Shown here in pieces: positions 1-5,132 of a stretch of DNA of 5,637 bases. Made by a program: the position numbers and the translations under genes. Every line of letters begins with the position of its first letter. The first letter of the stretch is position 1. The notes under the pieces are model-generated. The model was given only the letters and a program-made list of their open reading frames with translations, made no database searches and was not told where the DNA came from. Source of the DNA: Desulfobacteraceae bacterium (lineage in GTDB: Bacteria > Desulfobacterota > Desulfobacteria > Desulfobacterales > Desulfobacteraceae); contig PIVQ01000504.1 of assembly GCA_003354055.1 (NCBI GenBank), forward strand, positions 1 to 5,637, written 5' to 3'.

Positions 1-26
1 GAGAAGAAAGCGGCATGATCGGTTGA

Positions 27-167
27 AAGTGGTACGACGTTAGCTCAATTTTCTCATGGCTGAGAATGGGCCTCAATTACTCGTCGGAGGCCATGAGAAA
101 ATTGGGCGGGAATATTAGAAAATATTTTAACAAGGGCGACAACTTGCTTGACACACACCGATTTTGA
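27..167 (+). CDS. 3' end of an unrecognised gene (partial or broken)
   Basis: This open frame of 46 codons ends at the TGA at 165-167. Its translation runs KWYDVSSIFSWLRMGLNY... to ...NLLDTHRF and looks protein-like, with mixed hydrophobic and basic residues, but I recognise no family. The stop overlaps the TTG start of the following gene in a TTGA arrangement, which suggests translational coupling and is the main reason to believe the frame. A TGA at 24-26 closes the frame upstream. Before it the frame reads EESGMIG to the window edge, so the gene may be longer and interrupted by a nonsense change (TGG to TGA would give Trp). Alternatively, translation could start inside, at the ATG at 66 or 93, although neither has a good ribosome binding site. 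A 15-bp inverted repeat (46-60 and 90-104) lies within the frame, so a non-coding origin remains possible. Confidence 0.38.
   Translation, partial: KWYDVSSIFSWLRMGLNYSSEAMRKLGGNIRKYFNKGDNLLDTHRF
46..104. repeat. 15-bp perfect inverted repeat with nested inner stem
   Basis: CAATTTTCTCATGGC at 46-60 is exactly complementary to GCCATGAGAAAATTG at 90-104, leaving a 29-base loop. A competing inner stem pairs GGCCTC (69-74) with GAGGCC (87-92) around a 12-base loop. No T-run follows, so it is not a standard terminator. It could be a protein-binding site, a recombination end or a structured mRNA element. It overlaps the putative partial coding frame 27-167. Confidence 0.7.
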
Positions 168-760
168 AACCCGAAGAGATTGAATCAAGTTTTAAAATAA
201 CATTAAACTGGATCGACACCACTATTAAATGGGCAGCGCAAAGTAGATTTCGATCTTTCGTAATATTGTCAGTTCTATCTATAACGATTATTTGGACTCC
301 TTTTTGGGTTGGAAAAAAAGTAATAGAAGACAACCACACCGCATTCATGGCCAAAATGCAAAAAACTTGGTACGTACAAGAAGAGAACACATACAAAATA
401 GCTATTGATTGGATTGATTTATGTATAGACTCAATTAAATCAAATCATAAGTATAAAAATAGATATTGTGACAAGGCCGTTAAAATGTTTGCTAAAGCTT
501 CAGTAAAATGGCCAATACAAACGAAAGATCTCATTATAGATGAAGCCTACGAAGAGATGAAAATTGAAGTTTCTAATCATCTTAGGAGTGTTGAATATCA
601 AAGATTTAGGGATAAGAAAACAGCACAGAATGAGATAGTCCTTGATGTGATTTTGAATCCAATGTTTAAATGGTTTCTACTTTCATTTACAGTTTTAGTT
701 TTAGTATTGTTGGCCTATCTACTGGACAGGACACGGAAATCTTTAAGAATTGATAAATAA
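164..760 (+). CDS. two-helix membrane protein of unknown function in a conjugative-type element
   Basis: This is a 198-residue protein starting at TTG. An in-frame TGA at 149-151 rules out a longer version, and the TTG overlaps the stop of the preceding frame (TTGA), so translation is probably coupled; no clear Shine-Dalgarno is visible. Two hydrophobic segments stand out: about residues 31-50 (FVILSVLSITIIWTPFWVG) and about 168-187 (KWFLLSFTVLVLVLLAYLL), followed by a short basic tail. Between them lies a charged, Lys/Glu-rich, probably helical region of roughly 115 residues, giving a hairpin topology with both ends on the same side of the membrane. I recognise no family. Next to a VirB6/TrbL-like gene, an accessory role in the element (for example surface or entry exclusion, or an inner-membrane anchor) is possible but unproven. 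Composition is AT-rich, like the rest of the left-hand element. Confidence 0.72.
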   Translation: MKPEEIESSFKITLNWIDTTIKWAAQSRFRSFVILSVLSITIIWTPFWVGKKVIEDNHTAFMAKMQKTWYVQEENTYKIAIDWIDLCIDSIKSNHKYKNRYCDKAVKMFAKASVKWPIQTKDLIIDEAYEEMKIEVSNHLRSVEYQRFRDKKTAQNEIVLDVILNPMFKWFLLSFTVLVLVLLAYLLDRTRKSLRIDK

Positions 761-789
761 ATAGTAATCAGTATGTTCAACAAGCTACC

Positions 790-850
790 TGTTAACAAAT
801 AAGAAGGCCCCCGGACCAAATAATTACCGGATCCGGGGGATGTGTTAACA
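790..850. terminator. bidirectional hairpin terminator between convergent genes
   Basis: CCCCCGGA (808-815) pairs perfectly with TCCGGGGG (832-839) around a 16-base loop. The stem lies between the stop of the membrane-protein gene (760) and the stop of the convergent VirB6-like gene (859). Two copies of the palindrome TGTTAACA (790-797 and 843-850) flank the hairpin and could extend the structure. T-runs are weak on both sides (CTTTT at 856-860 on the plus strand, TTCTTATTT on the minus strand), so the termination role is inferred from position and stem strength. Confidence 0.65.
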
Positions 851-858
851 CTTGGCTT

Positions 859-1929
859 TTACATCATGTTTTCAGGCAAGCCTATTTGTTCGCTATATGA
901 TCGACCACTACCAGAGCCGGATGTACCGCCACCTCCCCCTCGGTTACCTTGACCGGTCTTCATAAATTTTTTTGTTGCCATAACTATAGCACCACCCGTA
1001 CCAACAGATATTGCTCCAGCAATGCCGGAAGTACTTCCTGCCATGGCCCCTGATAGTTGTGCTGCATAGTCGGGTGCCTTTAGGATCAGGGCAAAGGCTA
1101 AAAGAAGCCATGAGATAGTACCGAGATATGGGCCTGACATTAATACCCATTGGGAACCATTGTTAGCGGCTTTTATAAGGTCATTAATGCTGTCACTGAG
1201 ACCAAAAACACATACTGCAAGGGTGATGCTGGCAAAAATGATTATCAATCCGCTATTCACCAGACCTTTAAACCAAGCAAAAAAGATAGGCCGGGTTTTT
1301 TTGAATGAAGCCAGAAAGATACAAGGACCACCCACGATAAAGTAAATGAACATGGAGAAAACCCCCATGAAGACCATTATCATAAAACAGGCGTATAGTA
1401 TTACATAGACGATGAGCAAACAAGCCGCTAAGAAGCCCATCTGAAGGTGCAAAAACGCATTATTATAGAAAGAGCCAGGGGGAGTGATTTTGAACAATAG
1501 ATCAAAAATATTGTGGGAAATCCCGTCAAGGGTATTGAACAGGGCTTTTAAGCCAGTTCCAGCAGCAAGAGCCTTTTCCTGATCTATATCCTGCGCAATT
1601 CCTATAAAAAATGAACTTAGATCAAAAACGAGGTCGATAAAAGGATTCATAATCCAATAGCTGTATAAACTCGACTCCATTACAAGGTTGTGTAAAGCAA
1701 TAATCAGAAACAGGCTTAAGCCAAACTCCTGCGCAGTTTCTTTGTCTCCGACCTTACCGTACATAATCATTAGGCCGACAATAACGATATAGAGTATTAT
1801 CGCCGATCGAATCCAGTTTCCAAACGAGTCCATAAGATGAGGGTAAATGGACACCGTGAAGTCTGTCAATTTGAAATAGAACGAAATGAAAAGGCGATAG
1901 GTAAATGGGGTTTCAAGAAATTCAAACAT
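859..1929 (-). CDS. VirB6/TrbL-like type IV secretion channel protein
   Basis: This 356-residue polytopic inner-membrane protein fits the VirB6/TrbL group (TrbL/VirB6 plasmid conjugal transfer family), which helps form the inner-membrane channel of type IV secretion systems that export DNA or protein. Hydrophobic segments lie at about residues 41-58, 70-85, 97-112, 163-185, 186-208, 223-244 and 267-284. The stretch around 200-225 (GPCIFLASFKKTRPIFFAWF) matches the family pattern of Gly-Pro, hydrophobics, Lys-Thr-Arg and an aromatic/Trp-rich segment. The C-terminus (about 291-345) is rich in Gly, Ala and Ser, with an uninterrupted Gly run, as in many TrbL proteins. The ATG at 1927-1929 is preceded on its strand by GGAG (1938-1941) at 8 bases. 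It lies 23 bases after the stop of a partial upstream gene, so it was probably part of a transfer operon. Family assignment is from recognition of the pattern, not a search. Confidence 0.8.
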   Translation of the reverse strand: MFEFLETPFTYRLFISFYFKLTDFTVSIYPHLMDSFGNWIRSAIILYIVIVGLMIMYGKVGDKETAQEFGLSLFLIIALHNLVMESSLYSYWIMNPFIDLVFDLSSFFIGIAQDIDQEKALAAGTGLKALFNTLDGISHNIFDLLFKITPPGSFYNNAFLHLQMGFLAACLLIVYVILYACFMIMVFMGVFSMFIYFIVGGPCIFLASFKKTRPIFFAWFKGLVNSGLIIIFASITLAVCVFGLSDSINDLIKAANNGSQWVLMSGPYLGTISWLLLAFALILKAPDYAAQLSGAMAGSTSGIAGAISVGTGGAIVMATKKFMKTGQGNRGGGGGTSGSGSGRSYSEQIGLPENMM

Positions 1930-1952
1930 ATGATTATCTCCAATAAGTTTAA

Positions 1953-2075
1953 TTAAATGTCCAGAAGAGTTTCGATTTCAAGCCAGCGAATGTCCGCTGG
2001 AACTTCGTCGATACCAAAAGAACGCGACTTAAAAGCTTGAGAGTGCAGTCTGTATCCGTTCCTCAGGTCTTGCGC
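1953..2075 (-). pseudogene. C-terminal tail of a truncated gene upstream of the VirB6-like gene
   Basis: A 40-codon open frame without a start ends at TAA (1953-1955), 23 bases before the VirB6-like ATG. The translation ends GIDEVPADIRWLEIETLLDI, which is amphipathic and protein-like. The frame is closed upstream by TGA (2076-2078), exactly where a 12/13-base tandem duplication sits (2062-2086). Its position suggests the 3' end of a neighbouring transfer gene that was cut when the element end formed, or that was frameshifted by the duplication. I do not recognise the family. An alternative minus-strand frame in the same stretch (ARLSARPEERIQTALSSF, then a stop) is equally short and cannot be excluded. 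Confidence 0.45.
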
Positions 2076-2086
2076 TCAGTCTTGCG
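2062..2086. repeat. near-perfect tandem duplication of 12/13 bases
   Basis: CTCAGGTCTTGCG (2062-2074) is followed directly by CTCAGTCTTGCG (2075-2086), which differs by one missing G. The one-base length difference breaks the reading frame of the partial gene on the minus strand. This looks like a replication-slippage product. Confidence 0.7.
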
Positions 2087-2096
2087 TTTTTTATCT

Positions 2097-2140
2097 AAAA
2101 TATGGGGATTTTAGACTATGTAAAAAATATGGAAATCTTA
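2097..2140. repeat. pair of 17-bp direct repeats near the attachment site
   Basis: AAAATATGGGGATTTTA (2097-2113) and AAAATATGGAAATCTTA (2124-2140) match at 14 of 17 positions with a 27-base period. They lie 60-100 bases from the tRNA-derived core, on the element side. That is where arm-type integrase or excisionase sites are usually found in tyrosine-recombinase elements, but this role is inference. Confidence 0.45.
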
Positions 2141-2143
2141 AAA

Positions 2144-2157
2144 CCCTTTGTTAAGGG
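2144..2157. repeat. short hairpin CCCTT/AAGGG
   Basis: CCCTT (2144-2148) pairs with AAGGG (2153-2157) around TGTT. With the flanking G-run it gives a C-rich/G-rich palindromic motif of the kind often scattered between genes. On the minus strand it is followed by TTTT, so it could act as a weak terminator. No coding frame is evident between 2087 and 2197. Confidence 0.35.
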
Positions 2158-2197
2158 GGGATCCGCACTGATTAAGGATGTGTGAAAATGGCGGTTT

Positions 2198-2247
2198 TCT
2201 GACTACGAATCAGGGGGTCGCAGGTTCGAATCCTGCCAGGCGCGCCA
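2198..2247 (+). tRNA. tRNA-Arg(ACG) 3' fragment, probable attachment site (att) scar
   Basis: The fragment contains a 5-bp anticodon stem (2198-2202 with 2210-2214, one G-T pair). Its 7-base loop is CTACGAA, with anticodon ACG at 2205-2207. A 5-base variable loop (2215-2219) follows, then a perfect T stem (GCAGG 2220-2224, CCTGC 2232-2236) with loop TTCGAAT. It ends with the 3' acceptor strand CAGGCGC (2237-2243), discriminator G and encoded CCA (2245-2247). The expected 5' acceptor strand GCGCCTG and D arm are absent upstream and from the whole window, so it is not a functional gene. Retention of only the anticodon arm to the 3' end is the classic footprint of a tyrosine-recombinase element integrated in a tRNA gene. 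The element side is to the left. Confidence 0.85.
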
Positions 2248-2260
2248 CCAACGATAGGGG

Positions 2261-2289
2261 TTTCGGGCATTTGCCAGAAATCTTTTTTT
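2261..2289 (+). terminator. weak rho-independent terminator of the original tRNA gene
   Basis: TTTC-G-GGC-ATTT-GCC-A-GAAA (2261-2280) folds as a 7-bp stem with one internal mismatch and is followed by a T-rich run (2281-2289). It lies 13 bases after the CCA of the tRNA fragment, where the terminator of the intact tRNA gene is expected. It separates the fragment from the convergent integrase remnant. Confidence 0.5.
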
Positions 2290-2306
2290 GTTTGTTCTTG
2301 CGCTTT

Positions 2307-2470
2307 TTAAAAAATCTGCACATTTGCGAACCCTGTTAACGTTGAATCTAAACGATTCATCGCCTCCTGATCTGATCCCTTTATTAAATGTAAATAAATT
2401 TCAGTTGTTTTAAAATTTGAGTGCCCGAGTATATCCTGTATGGTTTTCGGGTCCACTCCTGTCCAAGGGG
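2307..2470 (-). pseudogene. C-terminal remnant of a tyrosine recombinase (phage/ICE integrase)
   Basis: Reading on the minus strand from about 2459, the translation begins GVDPKTIQDILGHSNFKTTE and continues IYLHL. This is the last conserved block of the tyrosine recombinase family: LGH with a catalytic His, then TT and nine residues later the nucleophilic Tyr in EIYLHL. About 28 residues follow before the TAA at 2307-2309. The preceding boxes with the catalytic Arg residues and the whole N-terminal DNA-binding part are missing. Upstream of the Gly the sequence loses similarity and runs into an opposing MBL-fold remnant, so the gene is cut, not merely short. It sits 60 bases from the tRNA-Arg fragment, in convergent orientation, which is the usual place for the integrase of an element using that tRNA. 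It cannot be functional. An apparent ATG at 2487-2489 belongs to the foreign sequence. Confidence 0.82.
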
Positions 2471-2776
2471 ATCGGGGATTGTGATGCATATCATGTCAAT
2501 CATCACGGCAGCAGGTCTTCATAACATAAAGATTTTATCAGCAAATTAAAACCGGAGATTGCTATTGCTTCTAAAGGAACTCATCATGGGCATCTTAAAG
2601 ATGCTACGGTCAAAAGGATGTTTGATCCCCAGCAAGTTGACCAACCGATACAAAAATTCTTCCATACCAATGTCAATATATATGATTCAGCCTTCCATGG
2701 TGACCCAAAGTATGTCGGTGATGATTATGATATAAATTACAAGATGACCCTTAGGAATCGTTACAAAATAACTTGA
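2465..2776 (+). pseudogene. broken C-terminal part of an MBL-fold (ComEC-like) hydrolase
   Basis: The plus-strand frame reads GIGDCDAYHVNHHGSRSS, then an in-frame TAA (2522-2524), then HKDFISKLKPEIAIAS and continues to a TGA at 2774-2776. HHGS followed some 15-20 residues later by a KPEIAIAS-type strand is the signature of the C-terminal half of metallo-beta-lactamase-fold proteins of the ComEC/Rec2-like group. The downstream part (about 83 codons) keeps a protein-like composition, including a second His-rich GTHHGH motif. The N-terminal half with the main metal ligands (HxHxD) is missing: the frame is cut near 2465 against the opposing integrase remnant. With both a truncation and a nonsense codon this is a dead gene. 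Family assignment is moderate and the original function is unknown. Confidence 0.55.
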
Positions 2777-2841
2777 TCTAAATTGTTTTCAAAGCCCCTT
2801 AAAAGACTGGGTATTTTGAAAACAAAAGTTCAAGTAATTTT
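2765..2841. repeat. long imperfect hairpin downstream of the MBL-fold remnant
   Basis: An outer arm AAAATAACTTGA (2765-2776) pairs with TCAAGTAATTTT (2830-2841) at 11 of 12 positions. An inner arm GTTTTCAAA (2785-2793) pairs perfectly with TTTGAAAAC (2815-2823), with a short CCC/GGG extension. The outer arm includes the TGA stop of the MBL-fold remnant. It may be the terminator of that former gene or the end of a small mobile element. Confidence 0.6.
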
Positions 2842-2905
2842 GGAGCCGATCCTTAAGTGGTCCGAGTAAATTTAATCCTGGCAAAATCAGATCTTGCATT
2901 TCTAT

Positions 2906-2911
2906 TATAAT
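2906..2911 (+). promoter_or_regulatory. possible -10 box upstream of the radical SAM gene
   Basis: TATAAT matches the sigma-70 -10 consensus exactly and lies 83 bases before the radical SAM ATG. No good -35 hexamer is found 16-18 bases upstream (the region around 2882-2889 is AAAATC-like), so the promoter is tentative. Confidence 0.3.
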
Positions 2912-2949
2912 CTGCCCTTGTCTTAAAGCCTGTGAGTTGATAAACACCC

Positions 2950-2971
2950 AAATCCCCTGTTGGATTTTTTT
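2950..2971 (+). terminator. terminator-like hairpin in the leader of the radical SAM gene
   Basis: AAATCC (2950-2955) pairs with GGATTT (2962-2967) around CCTGTT and is followed by TTTT (2968-2971). It lies 23 bases before the ATG on the sense strand. The stem is short and AT-rich, so it could be a weak attenuator, the end of an upstream transcript, or chance. Confidence 0.35.
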
Positions 2972-2982
2972 GTCTTATAACC

Positions 2983-2988
2983 AAAGGA
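2983..2988 (+). promoter_or_regulatory. ribosome binding site of the radical SAM gene
   Basis: AAAGGA with a 6-base spacer to the ATG at 2995 supports that start. No competing in-frame start with a better site was noted upstream. Confidence 0.7.
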
Positions 2989-2994
2989 TTTTTA

Positions 2995-4584
2995 ATGAAA
3001 GTAGCCCTGATTGCAACCCCTTACCCTTTAGAAGAAGCACCTTCACCGCCTTTGGGACTCACCTATGTTGCCGCTGTCTGTGAGGCAGCAGGAGCCGAGG
3101 TGATCATTCTTGACTACATTGTCAGGGGATATTCAAAAACAAAGCTCATAGGAGAGCTGAACGCCTTTGAGCCGGATATTGTAGGTATTAATTCCGTTAC
3201 CATGAATTTCAAACAGGCCGCCGGCATCCTGTGTCTGGCAAAGCGGAATAACCCGGATATCATCACGCTCATGGGAGGTCCCCATGTCTCCTTTGACGCT
3301 GAAAATACCCTGGCTCTTTATCCGGAAATCGACATCGTTGTCAAGGGTGAGGGGGAAGCCACAGTCCCGGAATTGCTGGGGGTAATTCATAACCGGGAAA
3401 AATGGCAGACCATCCCGGGAATTGCCTTTAAAGAGGGCGACCAAATCCTAACCACAGCCCCACGTCCTTTTCTGCAGGATTTGGATGCACTGCCCCTGCC
3501 GGCCCGTCATCTCCTGCCCATGGCCAGGTATCAGGCCCTGGGATATCCGGTAAGTATCATCACCAGCCGGGGGTGCCCCAACCACTGCATTTTTTGCCTG
3601 GGCCGCCGCATGGTGGGGCAAACGGTCCGTTTCCGTTCCGCCGGTCACATTGCCGACGAAATTGAAGAATTGGTTTCCCTTGGAATTAGCGCCATCAATA
3701 TTGCAGATGATCTGTTTACTGCCAGCAAACGTCGGGTAACAGCATTGTGCCATGAACTTGTGAAACGGAAACTGGATATTTCCTGGAGTGCATTTTCCCG
3801 GGTGAATACCATTGATGCACAGACCCTGAGGCTGATGAAAAGTGCCGGCTGCCGTTCCGTTAGTTTCGGAATTGAATCTGGCAATCCTGAGATGCTCAAA
3901 CGGGTCAAAAAAGGGATCACCATTGCTCAGGCCCAAAAGGCTGCAATCGCCTGCCGAGAAGCTGGGATCACCGGGCATGCCTCTTTTATGGTTGGACTTC
4001 CCGGAGAGAATTATGAAACCATGAAGGATTCTTTAAAACTGCAAGAAGAACTTCAGATTGAATCTGCCTTTCATTTCCTGTCTCCTTTTCCCGGAACCGA
4101 CGTCAGGGAAGATATTGAAGACTATGATCTTGAAATTCTCACCCAGGATTGGGACCAGTACAATGCAAACAGGTCCATTGTCAGAACGTCCGCCCTTTCT
4201 CCTGAACAGATGGATGCATTTATTCATGATGCCAACGAACAGAACCGGGAAGACTGGGAAACTCTGAAAGTTAAATATGAAAATAAAACAGCAACCCCCT
4301 ACGAGCAGATGCAGATGGGGGGCCATTATCGTATGGAGATGATTTTCAAGCTTCTGACCCAGGACTTCCTTGAGCAGCATTCGGAATTCAACACAGGCAA
4401 GGACAAGGCGATTTCGGCCCTTTCCGAACATATTTCTTCCATGTCAGGCCTTGATGTAACTTTTACGGAATCCACCATGAAGGATCTTATGGAAAAAGGG
4501 TATATCCAGACGGAAGAGACTACTGATAAAACCCTTTTTTCCTGGGCCCATAACAGTCAGTCAAAATCTGTCCCGGCATTCTGA
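2995..4584 (+). CDS. B12-binding-domain radical SAM enzyme (BchE-like architecture)
   Basis: This is a 529-residue cytoplasmic enzyme. Residues 1 to about 140 form an N-terminal cobalamin-binding-type Rossmann domain. It has PPLGLTYVAA at 18-27, DIVGINSVT at 61-69, GGPHVSF at 94-100 and VVKGEGEAT at 115-123. It lacks the DxHxxG base-on motif, as is usual in this class. The radical SAM core starts near residue 187 with SRGCPNHCIFC: C194, C198 and C201 form the CxxxCxxC site that holds the 4Fe-4S cluster for S-adenosylmethionine cleavage. Later core motifs are FGIESGNPEMLKRVKKGIT (291-309) and GLPGE (334-338). The tail after about 420 is family-variable. Members do methyl transfer, cyclisation or C-C chemistry in cofactor, lipid and natural-product pathways; the substrate here is not readable. 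The gene looks intact, has a good ribosome binding site and ends in two tandem stops (TGA TAG). No same-strand partner gene lies in the window. Its composition is more GC-balanced than the left-hand element, suggesting chromosomal origin. Confidence 0.92.
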   Translation: MKVALIATPYPLEEAPSPPLGLTYVAAVCEAAGAEVIILDYIVRGYSKTKLIGELNAFEPDIVGINSVTMNFKQAAGILCLAKRNNPDIITLMGGPHVSFDAENTLALYPEIDIVVKGEGEATVPELLGVIHNREKWQTIPGIAFKEGDQILTTAPRPFLQDLDALPLPARHLLPMARYQALGYPVSIITSRGCPNHCIFCLGRRMVGQTVRFRSAGHIADEIEELVSLGISAINIADDLFTASKRRVTALCHELVKRKLDISWSAFSRVNTIDAQTLRLMKSAGCRSVSFGIESGNPEMLKRVKKGITIAQAQKAAIACREAGITGHASFMVGLPGENYETMKDSLKLQEELQIESAFHFLSPFPGTDVREDIEDYDLEILTQDWDQYNANRSIVRTSALSPEQMDAFIHDANEQNREDWETLKVKYENKTATPYEQMQMGGHYRMEMIFKLLTQDFLEQHSEFNTGKDKAISALSEHISSMSGLDVTFTESTMKDLMEKGYIQTEETTDKTLFSWAHNSQSKSVPAF

Positions 4585-4627
4585 TAGACGTGTTGAAGAC
4601 CATTGGTTTATATGGGATCTCCAAAAT

Positions 4628-5098
4628 TTAACCAGCGCTTCGTCTTTTGCGAATATTCACGGTGCATGTAACCTCACCACATACTACTCCGTTTGAGTTT
4701 TCTAATTTTACCAAATACTCGCGGTCGATTATACCATTCTTTTCTACTAAAGCTATTATTTGATCAATTTCCATTTGATTAAGCTCAAATTTGGCAAACA
4801 TCGTACTTTTGCCTGGTTTTAAAAACTTAATGATAGACAATCGATCAACGCAGGCATACTCTTTGCCAAGATTTTTCATAAGCATTACAAGGTAAATACC
4901 ATGTACAGCACTGTACATGTTTCCACCACACATGGTTCCTAATGGATTTTTCGTTTTTAATTTTAGCGGCAATTTGAGTTTAACCGTACGCATGTCCGCA
5001 CTGACATGTGTAATCCACGCCCCTGTTGCTCTGAAAACAGGCGTAACATTTACAGCGTATCTTATGAGCTTGGATTTAAGACTTTCTGCTACACCCAT
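4628..5098 (-). CDS. hotdog-fold acyl-CoA thioesterase-like protein (DUF4442/PaaI-like)
   Basis: This protein has 156 residues from the ATG at 5096-5098. I chose this start because AAGGA lies about 9 bases upstream. An ATG at 5149 would add 17 mostly basic residues, but it overlaps the end of another reading frame and its GGAGG is about 12 bases away. The stretch NPLGTMCGGNMYSAVHG (51-67) matches the central helix of hotdog-fold thioesterases (pattern N-x-x-G-T-x-x-G-G). It is followed by DRLSIIKFLKPGKSTM, which matches the strands after that helix. The length fits DUF4442-type members. Such proteins hydrolyse or bind acyl-CoA or acyl-carrier thioesters in the cytoplasm; the substrate is unknown. 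It converges on the radical SAM gene with 43 bases between the stops, so no operon links them. An upstream gene fragment on the same strand ends 34 bases before it. Confidence 0.75.
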   Translation of the reverse strand: MGVAESLKSKLIRYAVNVTPVFRATGAWITHVSADMRTVKLKLPLKLKTKNPLGTMCGGNMYSAVHGIYLVMLMKNLGKEYACVDRLSIIKFLKPGKSTMFAKFELNQMEIDQIIALVEKNGIIDREYLVKLENSNGVVCGEVTCTVNIRKRRSAG

Positions 5099-5132
5099 CT
5101 TTTCTTTTCCTTTTTTCTTACCCCATCGTTGA

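Noticed and set aside
148..153. TTGACA, an exact -35 box just before the membrane-protein gene
   Set aside because: No -10-like hexamer lies 16-18 bases downstream, and the site falls within the likely coupled gene junction.
39..158. Integron attC site suggested by GTTAGCT and nearby inverted repeats
   Set aside because: The paired R/L boxes (RYYYAAC ... GTTRRRY) are not in the required order, and no integron integrase or cassette array is present.
1160..1345. Plus-strand open frame opposite the VirB6-like gene
   Set aside because: Antisense shadow of a well-supported membrane-protein gene with no ribosome binding site or recognisable domain.
2171..2247. Complete tRNA-Arg gene
   Set aside because: The 27 bases before the anticodon arm contain no strand complementary to CAGGCGC and no D arm, so only the 3' part is tRNA.
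2878..2898. Possible sigma-54 promoter (CTGGC ... TTGCA)
   Set aside because: The GG and GC dinucleotides are 14 bases apart instead of the required 10.
3448..3978. Long minus-strand open frame inside the radical SAM gene
   Set aside because: It is the antisense shadow of a gene with clear motifs; its Pro/Gly/Cys-rich translation shows no domain and no ribosome binding site was seen.
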